This document shows positions 1 to 5,712 of a stretch of 5,712 bases of DNA, piece by piece; position 1 is the stretch's first letter; the number at the start of each line of letters is the position of its first letter. The notes under the pieces are model-generated. The model saw nothing but the letters and a program-made list of their open reading frames with translations. It ran no database searches and was not told the DNA's origin. The DNA comes from PVC group bacterium (lineage in GTDB: Bacteria > Verrucomicrobiota > Kiritimatiellia > SS1-B-03-39 > UBA6053), in NCBI GenBank assembly GCA_003565035.1, contig PXDP01000050.1, forward strand, positions 1 through 5,712, given 5' to 3'. Made by a program: the position numbers and the translations under genes.

Positions 1-96
1 CCCGATCTGGACGGCCGCGTCGTCGTCCTGGGCCAGCAATTTCTCGGGGACGGTTCCGCCATCCGCATTGTCAACGATGAGGATGCTTCGGAATGA
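1..96 (+). CDS. C-terminal end of RND periplasmic adaptor (membrane fusion protein), partial
   Basis: Frame 1 is open from the window edge to a TGA at 94-96 and encodes 31 residues, beginning PDLDGRVVVLGQQFLGDGSAI and ending in an acidic tail (NDEDASE). The 'V.V.G...L.DG..IRIV' pattern is the usual last beta-strand segment of HlyD/AcrA-type adaptors, which link the inner-membrane pump to the outer-membrane channel in the periplasm. The stop overlaps the pump start as ATGA (93-96), so the two genes are almost certainly co-transcribed and translationally coupled. The adaptor-pump-channel order is standard for these operons. Only the tail is visible, so the family call rests on this short pattern plus position; the signal peptide, hairpin and lipoyl domains would lie upstream of the window. 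Confidence 0.8.
   Translation, partial: PDLDGRVVVLGQQFLGDGSAIRIVNDEDASE
79..83 (+). promoter_or_regulatory. Shine-Dalgarno site of the RND pump gene
   Basis: GAGGA ends 9 bases before the ATG at 93. It lies inside the adaptor coding sequence and supports the start at 93, along with the ATGA overlap. It is the only clear Shine-Dalgarno match before any gene start in the window. Confidence 0.6.
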
Positions 97-3000
97 ACCT
101 GCCGAAATTTTCTGTCCACCACCCCATTTTCGCCACCATGGTCACGCTCATGGTCGTGGTCCTGGGCGCCACCTCCCTGAGCCGCCTGCGCATCGATCTG
201 CTGCCGGAAATTGAAACCACCACCCTCTCCATCCGCACCGAATACACCGGCGCCAGTCCGGAGGTCGTCGAACGGCTCATCACCCAGTTCATCGAGGAGA
301 TCGCCTCCTCGGTTCCCGGCGTCGAGGAAATCACCTCGGTCTCCTCCGAAGGCTCTAGCATTGTCACCGTCCGCTTCACCTGGGGCACCAACGTGGACAG
401 TGCCGCCATCGACATGCAAAGCGCGATCGAAAACGGTCTGCGCCGCCTGCCCGACGATGTAAGGCCCCGCATTTTCAAATTCGACATCAATCAGTTTCCT
501 GTGGTCCTTCTCGGGGTGGCCAGCGATATGGATCCCGTGGATCTCACCTCCCTGATTGACGACGAACTCCGGGTCCGCTTCTCCCGCGTCCCCGGCGTGG
601 CCCAGGTGGACATCTGGGGCGGCTTCGACCGCGAAATCCGTATCGAACTCCTTCCTGAACGAATCAAAGCCCTGGGGATTTCCCTCAACAGCATCCGGCA
701 AACCCTGATGAATGCCAACATCGACCTGCCCGCCGGCCGCATTGAACAGGGGCTCTTCGAGAGTACCCTCCGCGCCCCGGCCCAGTTCAGCACCCTCGAT
801 GAAATCCGCAACACCGTCGTCACCTGGCAGGACGGTGCCCCGGTGCTGCTCTCCCAGGTTGCGGATGTGCGCGACACCTATGAGGAACTCCGCCGCATCA
901 TTCGCATCAACAACGAAACCGGAGTACGTCTCGCCATCCGTAAACAGCCCGAAGCCAACACCGTGGAGGTCGCCCAGGGCGTTTTTGCGGAAATCGACCG
1001 CATCAACCGCGATTATCCTCAGGTGAACGTGGTGCCGGTCATCGACCAGGGCAATTTCATCGAACGCTCCATCGCCAACGTCACCCGCTCGGTGATTTAC
1101 GGCGGCGGCCTGGCGGTCATCGTACTGCTGGTGTTTCTCCGCAACATCCGCAGCACCGTCGTCATCGCCCTTTCGATTCCGATCTCGGTGATCGCCACCT
1201 TCGCGCTGATTTATTTCGGCGGCTTCACCCTCAATCTCATGACCCTCGGGGGACTGGCCCTGGGCGTCGGCATGATGGTGGACAGTTCCGTGGTGGTGCT
1301 GGAAAACATTTTCCGACGCCAGGACGAGGACAATGAAGACCCCGTCACCGCCTCCATTGCCGGGGCAAACGAAGTTGCGGCCGCCATCGTGGCCAGTACC
1401 CTGACCACCCTGGTCATTTTTCTGCCCATGGCCTTTATCCAGGGCATTGCCGGCATTCTCTTTCAGGAGCTGGCTCTGGTGGTCGTTTTTGCACTCGTCT
1501 GCTCGCTCATGGTCTCCCTGAGTCTGGTGCCCATGCTGGCCTCCAAGCTGCTGACCTCGCCCGAGCACCGGCACGAGGCCCGCAAACCCTGGATGGACAC
1601 GCTCGCGACCCGCATTGAGGATCAGTTCAAAGAAATCGACCGACAGTATCGTGATTTGCTCCTTTCCGTGCTCAAACGCCCCTGGTGGACGGTGGCTGCG
1701 GCGGTCATCCTGTTGCTGAGCAGCACCTTTCTGTTGCGCTATATCGGCAATGAGTTTCTCCCGCCCAGCGACGAAGGCGAAGTCCGCATCAGCGGCGAAA
1801 TGGAGGTTGGCACCCGCCTCACTCTGGTCGATGAACTCTCGAAGCGCGTGGAGTCGATTGTGGTCGAGGCTGTACCGGAAAAAACCGCCTGGGTCACCAG
1901 TATCGGGGCCAGCCGCCGGGGTGGCAGTTTTTCGCGCATGGACATGCGACTTTCTCTCACCCCCGCCACCGAGCGGGACCGCTCCAACGTGGAGATTGCC
2001 AACGCGCTCCGCCGCGAACTGGACGGGAAGATTCCGGGCATGACCGTCCGCACCCGCGCGCCGCAGGGTCAGTTCCTCCTCAACCGCCTCCTCGGCGGAG
2101 ATGAGGGCTTCACCGTCGAAGTCCGCGGCTTTGATCTGGCGCGTCTGGATCAAATCGCCAATGACTTCGCGGAACGGATGCGCGACATTCCGGGGGTCAC
2201 CGATGTGCAGCTCTCCTCCGACATCGGCCTTCCCCAGCAGGAGGTGCGCATCGACCGCGAAAAAGCCTCCGCCCTCGGATTTCAACCCGCCGACATCGCC
2301 CGCTTTCTGGAAACCACCATGGCCGGGAGCACCGCCGGGGATTTTCAGGTGGACGGCAATTCGTTTCCCATCCGTATGCAGCTCCGGAACGCGGAACAGC
2401 TCTCGCCCGAGGAGATTCTCGACCTCACCCTCACCAATCCAGCCGGACGCCAGGTCGCCCTCCGCAATCTGCTCACCATTGAGAGCGGTACCGGCCCCCT
2501 GCTCATTCAGCGCAAGGAGCAACAGCGCTATGTGGACGTGAACGCCAACATCAGCGGACGCGACACCGGATCGATCGCCCGGGACGTGCAGGCCATCATT
2601 TCCGACACCGTACTGCCCGAAGGCTACGCCCTCCGCATCGCCGGCAATTACGAAGAACAGCAGCAGTCCCGCAACGAACTGCTGCTCTCTCTCGGGCTGG
2701 CCCTCCTGTTCGTGTACATGGTGCTGGCCTGTCAGTACGAATCGCTGGTGAATCCCTTCATCGTCATGGCCGCCGTACCCATGGCCGCGATCGGCGTGCT
2801 CGTCACCCTCTTTCTCACCAACACCACCCTCAATCTCCAATCCTACATCGGCTGCATCATGCTGGCGGGGATTGTGGTGAACAACGCGATTCTGCTGGTG
2901 GACCAATCAAGCCAGCTCGTCAAACAGGGCCAAAGCGTCCGAGATGCGGTTGCCGAAGCCGGCCGCCGCCGCCTGCGGCCCATTCTCATGACCACCCTGA

Positions 3001-3173
3001 CCACCATTCTGGCGCTGATTCCCCTCGCCCTCGGCATTGGCGAAGGAGCCGACGCCCAGGCGCCACTGGCCCGCGCCGTGGTCGGCGGTCTCGCCGGGGC
3101 CACCCTCATCACCCTCCTGCTCATTCCCGTCGTCTTCACCCTCGTCCATGGCGGATCTAAATCCCAATCGTAA
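93..3173 (+). CDS. RND multidrug/hydrophobic-compound efflux transporter, HAE-1 (AcrB/MexB-like) family
   Basis: A complete 1026-aa inner-membrane pump, close to the usual 1020-1050 aa of the family. It would export substrates from the periplasm or membrane using the proton gradient, with the adjacent adaptor and outer-membrane channel. TM1 is near residues 12-30, followed by a porter region (PGV and G.DREIRIELLPERIKALGIS motifs). A TM cluster begins around residue 330, and the duplicated second half repeats the porter and TM layout (QYESL near the second cluster, RLRPILMTTL near the end). In TM4 the motif is GMMVDSSVVVLEN: D397 matches AcrB D407, but the D408 position is S398. In TM10 the motif is GIVVNNAILLVD: the AcrB K940 position is N930. 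R962 matches AcrB R971. The start is supported by the ATGA overlap and a GAGGA site. The last few residues (about SKSQS) and the stop are encoded within the hexamer repeat. The substrate is unknown; the AsmA/SecDF/HAE-3 lipid-type families fit less well in length and motifs. Confidence 0.95.
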   Translation: MNLPKFSVHHPIFATMVTLMVVVLGATSLSRLRIDLLPEIETTTLSIRTEYTGASPEVVERLITQFIEEIASSVPGVEEITSVSSEGSSIVTVRFTWGTNVDSAAIDMQSAIENGLRRLPDDVRPRIFKFDINQFPVVLLGVASDMDPVDLTSLIDDELRVRFSRVPGVAQVDIWGGFDREIRIELLPERIKALGISLNSIRQTLMNANIDLPAGRIEQGLFESTLRAPAQFSTLDEIRNTVVTWQDGAPVLLSQVADVRDTYEELRRIIRINNETGVRLAIRKQPEANTVEVAQGVFAEIDRINRDYPQVNVVPVIDQGNFIERSIANVTRSVIYGGGLAVIVLLVFLRNIRSTVVIALSIPISVIATFALIYFGGFTLNLMTLGGLALGVGMMVDSSVVVLENIFRRQDEDNEDPVTASIAGANEVAAAIVASTLTTLVIFLPMAFIQGIAGILFQELALVVVFALVCSLMVSLSLVPMLASKLLTSPEHRHEARKPWMDTLATRIEDQFKEIDRQYRDLLLSVLKRPWWTVAAAVILLLSSTFLLRYIGNEFLPPSDEGEVRISGEMEVGTRLTLVDELSKRVESIVVEAVPEKTAWVTSIGASRRGGSFSRMDMRLSLTPATERDRSNVEIANALRRELDGKIPGMTVRTRAPQGQFLLNRLLGGDEGFTVEVRGFDLARLDQIANDFAERMRDIPGVTDVQLSSDIGLPQQEVRIDREKASALGFQPADIARFLETTMAGSTAGDFQVDGNSFPIRMQLRNAEQLSPEEILDLTLTNPAGRQVALRNLLTIESGTGPLLIQRKEQQRYVDVNANISGRDTGSIARDVQAIISDTVLPEGYALRIAGNYEEQQQSRNELLLSLGLALLFVYMVLACQYESLVNPFIVMAAVPMAAIGVLVTLFLTNTTLNLQSYIGCIMLAGIVVNNAILLVDQSSQLVKQGQSVRDAVAEAGRRRLRPILMTTLTTILALIPLALGIGEGADAQAPLARAVVGGLAGATLITLLLIPVVFTLVHGGSKSQS

Positions 3174-3229
3174 TCCTAATCCTAATCCTAATCGTAATCC
3201 TAATCATAATCCTAATCGTAATCGAAATC
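3158..3229 (+). repeat. Tandem hexamer array, 12 units of NNAATC (mainly STAATC), across the pump stop codon
   Basis: Twelve consecutive 6-bp units can be read: TAAATC, CCAATC, GTAATC, CTAATC three times, GTAATC, CTAATC, ATAATC, CTAATC, GTAATC, GAAATC. The AATC core is identical in all 12; variation is confined to the first two positions, mostly C or G then T. On the - strand it reads as GATTAG/GATTAC repeats. The array begins inside the last codons of the pump and supplies its TAA stop (3171-3173). It ends directly in a run of eight C (3229-3236). In the frame of the downstream channel gene it is open and would read Asn-Pro/Asn-Arg, but I do not think it is translated in that frame. Its role is unknown. 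Confidence 0.9.
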
Positions 3230-3300
3230 CCCCCCCAAACATTTCATCCTCTCCACACCCCATGCCCACCCTCTGCCCGCAACCAAATGTCTCCCCCCAC
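3230..3300 (+). promoter_or_regulatory. C-rich, G-poor segment after the hexamer array; possible Rho-loading (rut-like) region
   Basis: By hand count this 71-base stretch has about 40 C and only 4 G, beginning with the tail of a C8 run. Together with the array before it, 143 bases of transcript carry about 8 G. Unstructured C-over-G RNA with regularly spaced YC dinucleotides is the known signature of Rho utilisation sites. Here it sits at the pump/channel junction, partly inside the predicted signal-peptide codons of the channel gene. It could instead be plain low-complexity DNA that grew with the repeat. The functional call is inference. Confidence 0.3.
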
Positions 3301-4830
3301 CCGCAGTCCCGAACAAGCGCGCGGCGGCGGCACAGCATGGTGAGTTTGGGCCTGACGCTCCTCCTCTCCGCCTGCGCCACCCTGCCCGATCCGGCGGAGC
3401 TGGACAAGCTGCCCGCCGCCGAGGCCGACCCCGTTCCGGTGCCGGCCGACCTCAGCCTTGAGGAGGCCGTGCGCATGGCCCTCCTGCACCATCCCGACCT
3501 GCGCATTCAGGAATTCGAACCCCTGATTGCCGGCACCTTTTTCCGTCGCGAAGAGGCCCGCTTTTCCCCTGAACTCTTCGGTGAGGTCTCCCGCCGCGAG
3601 ATCCGCAGCAGCGAAACCGCCCGCGCCACCGGGGAACAGTTCAACGCCGAAATCGAGCAGACCCGCCTTCAGGCCGGCCTCCGGCAGCAGCTCACCACCG
3701 GAACCGACCTCGAACTCTCCGCCCTCCAGCTCTCCGAATCCTCCAACCGCGCCCCCGAACAGGAGGAGGCCCGCGTAACCCTCTCCCTCACCCAGGCCCT
3801 CCTCCAGGGCCGGGGCCGCGAAAGCAACCTCCTCGGCATCCGCCGCGCCCGGCTGGATCTCGACATCTCCGAAGCCGAACTCAGCGCCTTTACCGAAGCC
3901 GTGGTCGCCGAAGTCGAAACCGCCTACTGGAACCTCTGGCTGGCCCGGCAAACCATCCGCATCAGCGAAAACGCCCTCGAAGTCGCCGAAAAACAACTCC
4001 AGGAACTCCGCACCCGCATCGAAGTTGGAAACCTTCCCCGCAATGAAGAAGCGGTGGCCATGACCGAAGTCTCCAGACGCCGGCAGGTGCTCATCGACGC
4101 CCGTGCCAACCTCACCGCCCGGCAACTCCAGCTCCTGCAGCTCATCGCCCCGGACCAGACGCTCTCCGCCTCCCTGAATCCCGAGACCACCCCCGCCCTT
4201 CCCCGGGACGATCCGACGGACCGCCCCGAAGACCACACGCTTCTGGCCCTCCAGTCCCGCTTCGACCTCCGCGAGGCGCAGCTCCGCGCCGAACAGCGCC
4301 GGCTCGACACCCAGCTCACCCGCAACGGCCTCCTCCCCCGCCTCGACTTCTTCGCCACCCTCTCCAAAACCGGTTTCGGACCCGATACCAGCGACGCCTG
4401 GTCCGATCTCGACGGCGACGGATACGATGTGCAGGCCGGTCTGAGACTGCAGCGGAGCCTCGGCAACCGCCCCGAAGACAGCCGCGATCTCGAAGCCCGT
4501 TTCCGTCAAGCCCGTGCGGACCTCGCGATTGAAAACCTCAAACACCGCATCCGCAGCGACGTGCACCTTGCCCTCAACGAACGCGACCGGGCCCGGCAGC
4601 AGGTTGACGCTGCCGCCGAAACCCGCCGCCTGCAGGAACTCACCGTCGCCGCCGAAATCGAGCGCTTCGAAGCCGGCAGCGGCACCGCCCTCATGGTCGC
4701 CCAGGCCCAGCGGGATCTGCTCAGTGCCCAAATCGAAGAACAGCGCGCCCGCGTCCAGGCCCGCCTCGCCCTCCTCCGCCTCCACCGCGCCGACGGCAGC
4801 CTCCTCGACCGCCGCGGCATCGGGCGGTAA
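3262..4830 (+). CDS. Outer-membrane efflux channel, TolC/OEP (NodT-type) lipoprotein
   Basis: With the ATG at 3262 the protein is 522 aa; the next in-frame ATG (3337) gives 497 aa. It is the outer-membrane exit duct of the tripartite pump. A basic stretch (SARRRHS) precedes a short hydrophobic core and the lipobox LLSAC, with the likely lipidated Cys at residue 38. Starting at 3337 would leave only 12 residues and no basic n-region before that Cys, so I prefer 3262, although neither start has a Shine-Dalgarno site. Two OEP repeats follow. The first runs from DLSLEEAVRMALLHHPDLRI (about 63) through long alpha-helical stretches to the RIEVGN segment (about 252). The second runs from about 333 (RFDLREAQLRAEQR) through LLPRLDFF and the family's GNR motif (401-403) to FEAGSGTALMVAQAQRDLL (about 469). 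Residues 382-389 are DLDGDGYD, an acidic loop before a beta strand. The frame stays open back to 3037 inside the pump gene, but that upstream part reads repeat and shadow sequence. Confidence 0.93.
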   Translation: MPTLCPQPNVSPHPQSRTSARRRHSMVSLGLTLLLSACATLPDPAELDKLPAAEADPVPVPADLSLEEAVRMALLHHPDLRIQEFEPLIAGTFFRREEARFSPELFGEVSRREIRSSETARATGEQFNAEIEQTRLQAGLRQQLTTGTDLELSALQLSESSNRAPEQEEARVTLSLTQALLQGRGRESNLLGIRRARLDLDISEAELSAFTEAVVAEVETAYWNLWLARQTIRISENALEVAEKQLQELRTRIEVGNLPRNEEAVAMTEVSRRRQVLIDARANLTARQLQLLQLIAPDQTLSASLNPETTPALPRDDPTDRPEDHTLLALQSRFDLREAQLRAEQRRLDTQLTRNGLLPRLDFFATLSKTGFGPDTSDAWSDLDGDGYDVQAGLRLQRSLGNRPEDSRDLEARFRQARADLAIENLKHRIRSDVHLALNERDRARQQVDAAAETRRLQELTVAAEIERFEAGSGTALMVAQAQRDLLSAQIEEQRARVQARLALLRLHRADGSLLDRRGIGR

Positions 4831-4848
4831 ATTAAGTTGCGCATCTCA

Positions 4849-4876
4849 AAGTTTCATACTAAACTTAAACGTATGA
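4849..4876 (+). promoter_or_regulatory. Interleaved inverted repeats overlapping the antitoxin start; candidate TA operator and promoter
   Basis: Two perfect 6-bp inverted repeats interlock here. AAGTTT (4849-4854) pairs with AAACTT (4861-4866), and TCATAC (4854-4859) pairs with GTATGA (4871-4876). The second arm covers the antitoxin ATG. AbrB-fold antitoxins, alone or with their toxin, commonly bind such palindromes to repress their own operon. CATACT (4855-4860) could serve as a -10 box, but the matching -35 (TTAAGT, 4832-4837) is poor, so the promoter part is weak. The segment is AT-rich compared with the efflux gene before it, and no Shine-Dalgarno site is visible. Confidence 0.45.
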
Positions 4877-5088
4877 CAAATTCCATTTTATCCCCCAAAT
4901 ACCAAATCGTCATCCCAAAGGAGATTCGTAAGTCTATGAATCTTCATCCGGGACAGCGCCTCCAGTTCGCAGTGAAAGACGGGAATATTGAAATCCGCCC
5001 CGTCCTTACACCCAGGCAACTCGTCGGATTCCTTTCCGACTGCGCCGACATCCCTTTTGAACGTGAAAAAACCGATCGTCCTCTGTGA
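4873..5088 (+). CDS. vapB: AbrB/SpoVT-fold antitoxin (VapB/MazE-like swapped-hairpin protein)
   Basis: A 71-aa protein. Residues 5-42 (ILSPKYQIVIPKEIRKSM, then NLHPGQRLQF and IEIRPV) are the classic AbrB-like DNA-binding swapped-hairpin domain, with the 'K.Q.VIPKEIR' core and 'L.PGQ' turn. The C-terminal tail from about residue 46 (RQLVGFLSDCADIPFEREKTDRP) is the expected toxin-wrapping segment; such tails bind the PIN toxin and block its active site. It should dimerise, bind the upstream inverted repeats, and neutralise the toxin encoded next. I chose the ATG at 4873 because the AbrB domain begins right after it; an in-frame TTG at 4837 would add 12 residues that do not look like the family. 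The stop shares one base with the toxin start (TGATG). GC content is much lower than in the efflux genes. Confidence 0.88.
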   Translation: MTNSILSPKYQIVIPKEIRKSMNLHPGQRLQFAVKDGNIEIRPVLTPRQLVGFLSDCADIPFEREKTDRPL

Positions 5089-5474
5089 TGAGACCCGTAT
5101 GCCTTGACAGCTCTGCGTGGATCGAAATTGCCCATAATGGCCCGAATGCCGAGGCCTTTTTAAAGGCGGTGCATGCAATGGATCAGGTCATTGTATCCAC
5201 AATCACATTCTACGAGGTCTATAAATACACCCTAATCCGGGCAGATGAAACACGCGCACAACAACTCGCTGATCTTTTGCAACAAGGACACGTCGTCCCC
5301 CCCGACACACAAATCGCCATTGCTGCCGCCAAAGTTGGCCAGCGACATAAAATTGCCATGGCCGATGCACTCATTTATGCCACTGCCATCGCACATAACG
5401 CCACCCTATGGACCCAGGACGCCGACTTCAAAAAACTGCCCCAGGTTAAATTCCTTCCGAAACCCGCCCTCTGA
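5088..5474 (+). CDS. vapC: PIN-domain ribonuclease toxin, VapC family
   Basis: A complete 128-aa PIN protein, typical VapC length. The metal-binding acidic residues are all visible: D7 (CLDSSAWIE), E43 (TFYEVYK), D93 (AMADALIYATA) and D111, with D113 next to it (LWTQDADFKKLP). VapC enzymes are Mg2+/Mn2+-dependent endoribonucleases that cleave tRNA or rRNA and arrest translation when free of antitoxin; the target here cannot be inferred. The ATG at 5088 overlaps the antitoxin stop by one base, implying translational coupling; a GTG one codon earlier (5085) is an alternative start. No Shine-Dalgarno site is evident. The reading frame is intact, so the toxin is probably functional. Its base composition resembles the antitoxin and differs from the efflux operon, consistent with acquisition as a unit. 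Confidence 0.92.
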   Translation: MRPVCLDSSAWIEIAHNGPNAEAFLKAVHAMDQVIVSTITFYEVYKYTLIRADETRAQQLADLLQQGHVVPPDTQIAIAAAKVGQRHKIAMADALIYATAIAHNATLWTQDADFKKLPQVKFLPKPAL

Positions 5475-5621
5475 TTTCTCATGTGAGAGCGCGAGCTTTT
5501 ATTTTGGCAGGTATTTTAAAGACCACGAATGGCAGAGCCGTCCCGCGAATGCTAAAAAAAAGATCGCAGATTCAAATGCGTCAAGAGACAAATTCTATAC
5601 ATCTTAACAGTGACGAGCCCG

Positions 5622-5642
5622 CCATCCCGCTTGCCGGGGTGG
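5622..5642. repeat. GC-rich hairpin, 8-bp stem
   Basis: CCATCCCG (5622-5629) pairs with CGGGGTGG (5635-5642) with one T-G wobble, around a CTTGC loop. No T-run follows on the + strand, so a standard intrinsic terminator is unlikely. It could be a repetitive extragenic element or part of a longer structure. Confidence 0.5.
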
Positions 5643-5687
5643 AGGCAACGGTCAACAGATTACGGCCTATCCCATCTCCCCTCCCCG

Positions 5688-5712
5688 GGTCCCGCGCCGC
5701 AGGCGCGGGACC
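5688..5712. repeat. Perfect 11-bp inverted repeat with GCA loop, at the window edge
   Basis: GGTCCCGCGCC (5688-5698) and GGCGCGGGACC (5702-5712) are exact reverse complements separated by GCA. The stem may extend beyond the window, since G5687 and the C's before it could pair with unseen bases. It may be a REP-type extragenic palindrome or a terminator stem; a T-tract, if any, would lie past the end. Confidence 0.75.

Larger units (their letters stand above)
5475..5712. other. Intergenic region without a supported gene
   Basis: These 238 bases follow the toxin stop. The first part (to about 5610) is AT-richer, with a TTTTATTTT tract (5497-5505) and an A8 run (about 5553-5560). The second part turns GC-rich and contains two hairpins. 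An open frame continuing through 5607 is the out-of-frame shadow of the toxin gene. I see no tRNA, no family-like peptide and no convincing promoter. Confidence 0.6.

Noticed and set aside
3158..3229. CRISPR array or telomere
   Set aside because: The units are contiguous 6-mers with no spacers, and the array is internal to an operon, so neither a CRISPR locus nor a chromosome end is supported.
3037..3261. N-terminal extension of the channel gene frame back into the pump gene, including an Asn-Pro/Asn-Arg repeat peptide
   Set aside because: The upstream part is the shadow of the pump's coding frame and of the hexamer array; a lipoprotein signal close to the later ATGs shows the true start is downstream.
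3244..4785. A 513-codon open frame on the - strand covering nearly the whole channel gene
   Set aside because: It is Gly/Glu/Ala/Phe-rich with no recognisable domain, as expected from the antisense of GC-rich codons; the + strand has a full TolC-type protein with signal peptide and family motifs.
5477..5505. Possible intrinsic terminator after the toxin: TCTCA/TGAGA followed by a TTTTATTTT tract
   Set aside because: The stem is only 4-5 bp with a very tight loop, and the T-tract starts 8 bases beyond it, so it does not meet the usual terminator form.
5245..5607. A 120-codon + strand open frame overlapping the toxin gene
   Set aside because: It is out of frame with a well-supported PIN domain, and its peptide shows no family features.

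Overview
The window is a GC-rich bacterial segment holding the end of a tripartite RND efflux operon, followed by a small toxin-antitoxin (TA) module of visibly different base composition. Everything coding reads on the + strand. The efflux part marks a Gram-negative (two-membrane) bacterium. The GC-rich codon use, the weak or absent Shine-Dalgarno sites at most starts, and a GATTAS-type hexamer repeat (on the - strand) between genes would fit a Verrucomicrobiota/Kiritimatiellota-type organism. That placement is an impression from recall and has not been tested.

Layout. Bases 1-96 are the last 31 codons of a gene that overlaps the next one by ATGA and is most likely the periplasmic adaptor. 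Bases 93-3173 encode a complete 1026-aa HAE-1-type RND inner-membrane transporter. Its stop codon lies inside a 72-bp array of 12 hexamers (NNAATC, 3158-3229). A strongly C-rich, G-poor stretch follows, up to about 3300. The outer-membrane factor (TolC/OEP-type lipoprotein) runs from about 3262, or alternatively 3337, to 4830. Adaptor, pump and outer-membrane channel would together form one envelope-spanning exporter; its substrate cannot be read from the sequence.

After a 42-bp gap, two interleaved inverted repeats lead into a 71-aa AbrB/SpoVT-fold antitoxin (4873-5088). It overlaps by one base a 128-aa PIN-domain (VapC-type) toxin (5088-5474) that retains its acidic catalytic residues. This pair has far lower GC than the efflux genes (hand-counted sample lines of 35-50% against 70%), so it was probably acquired separately.

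The final 238 bases (5475-5712) have no convincing gene. They hold two GC-rich hairpins, the second a perfect 11-bp inverted repeat touching the window edge. I found no clear new multi-gene system. The most unusual features are the hexamer array with its C-rich flank at the pump/channel junction, and the atypical proton-relay residues of the pump.
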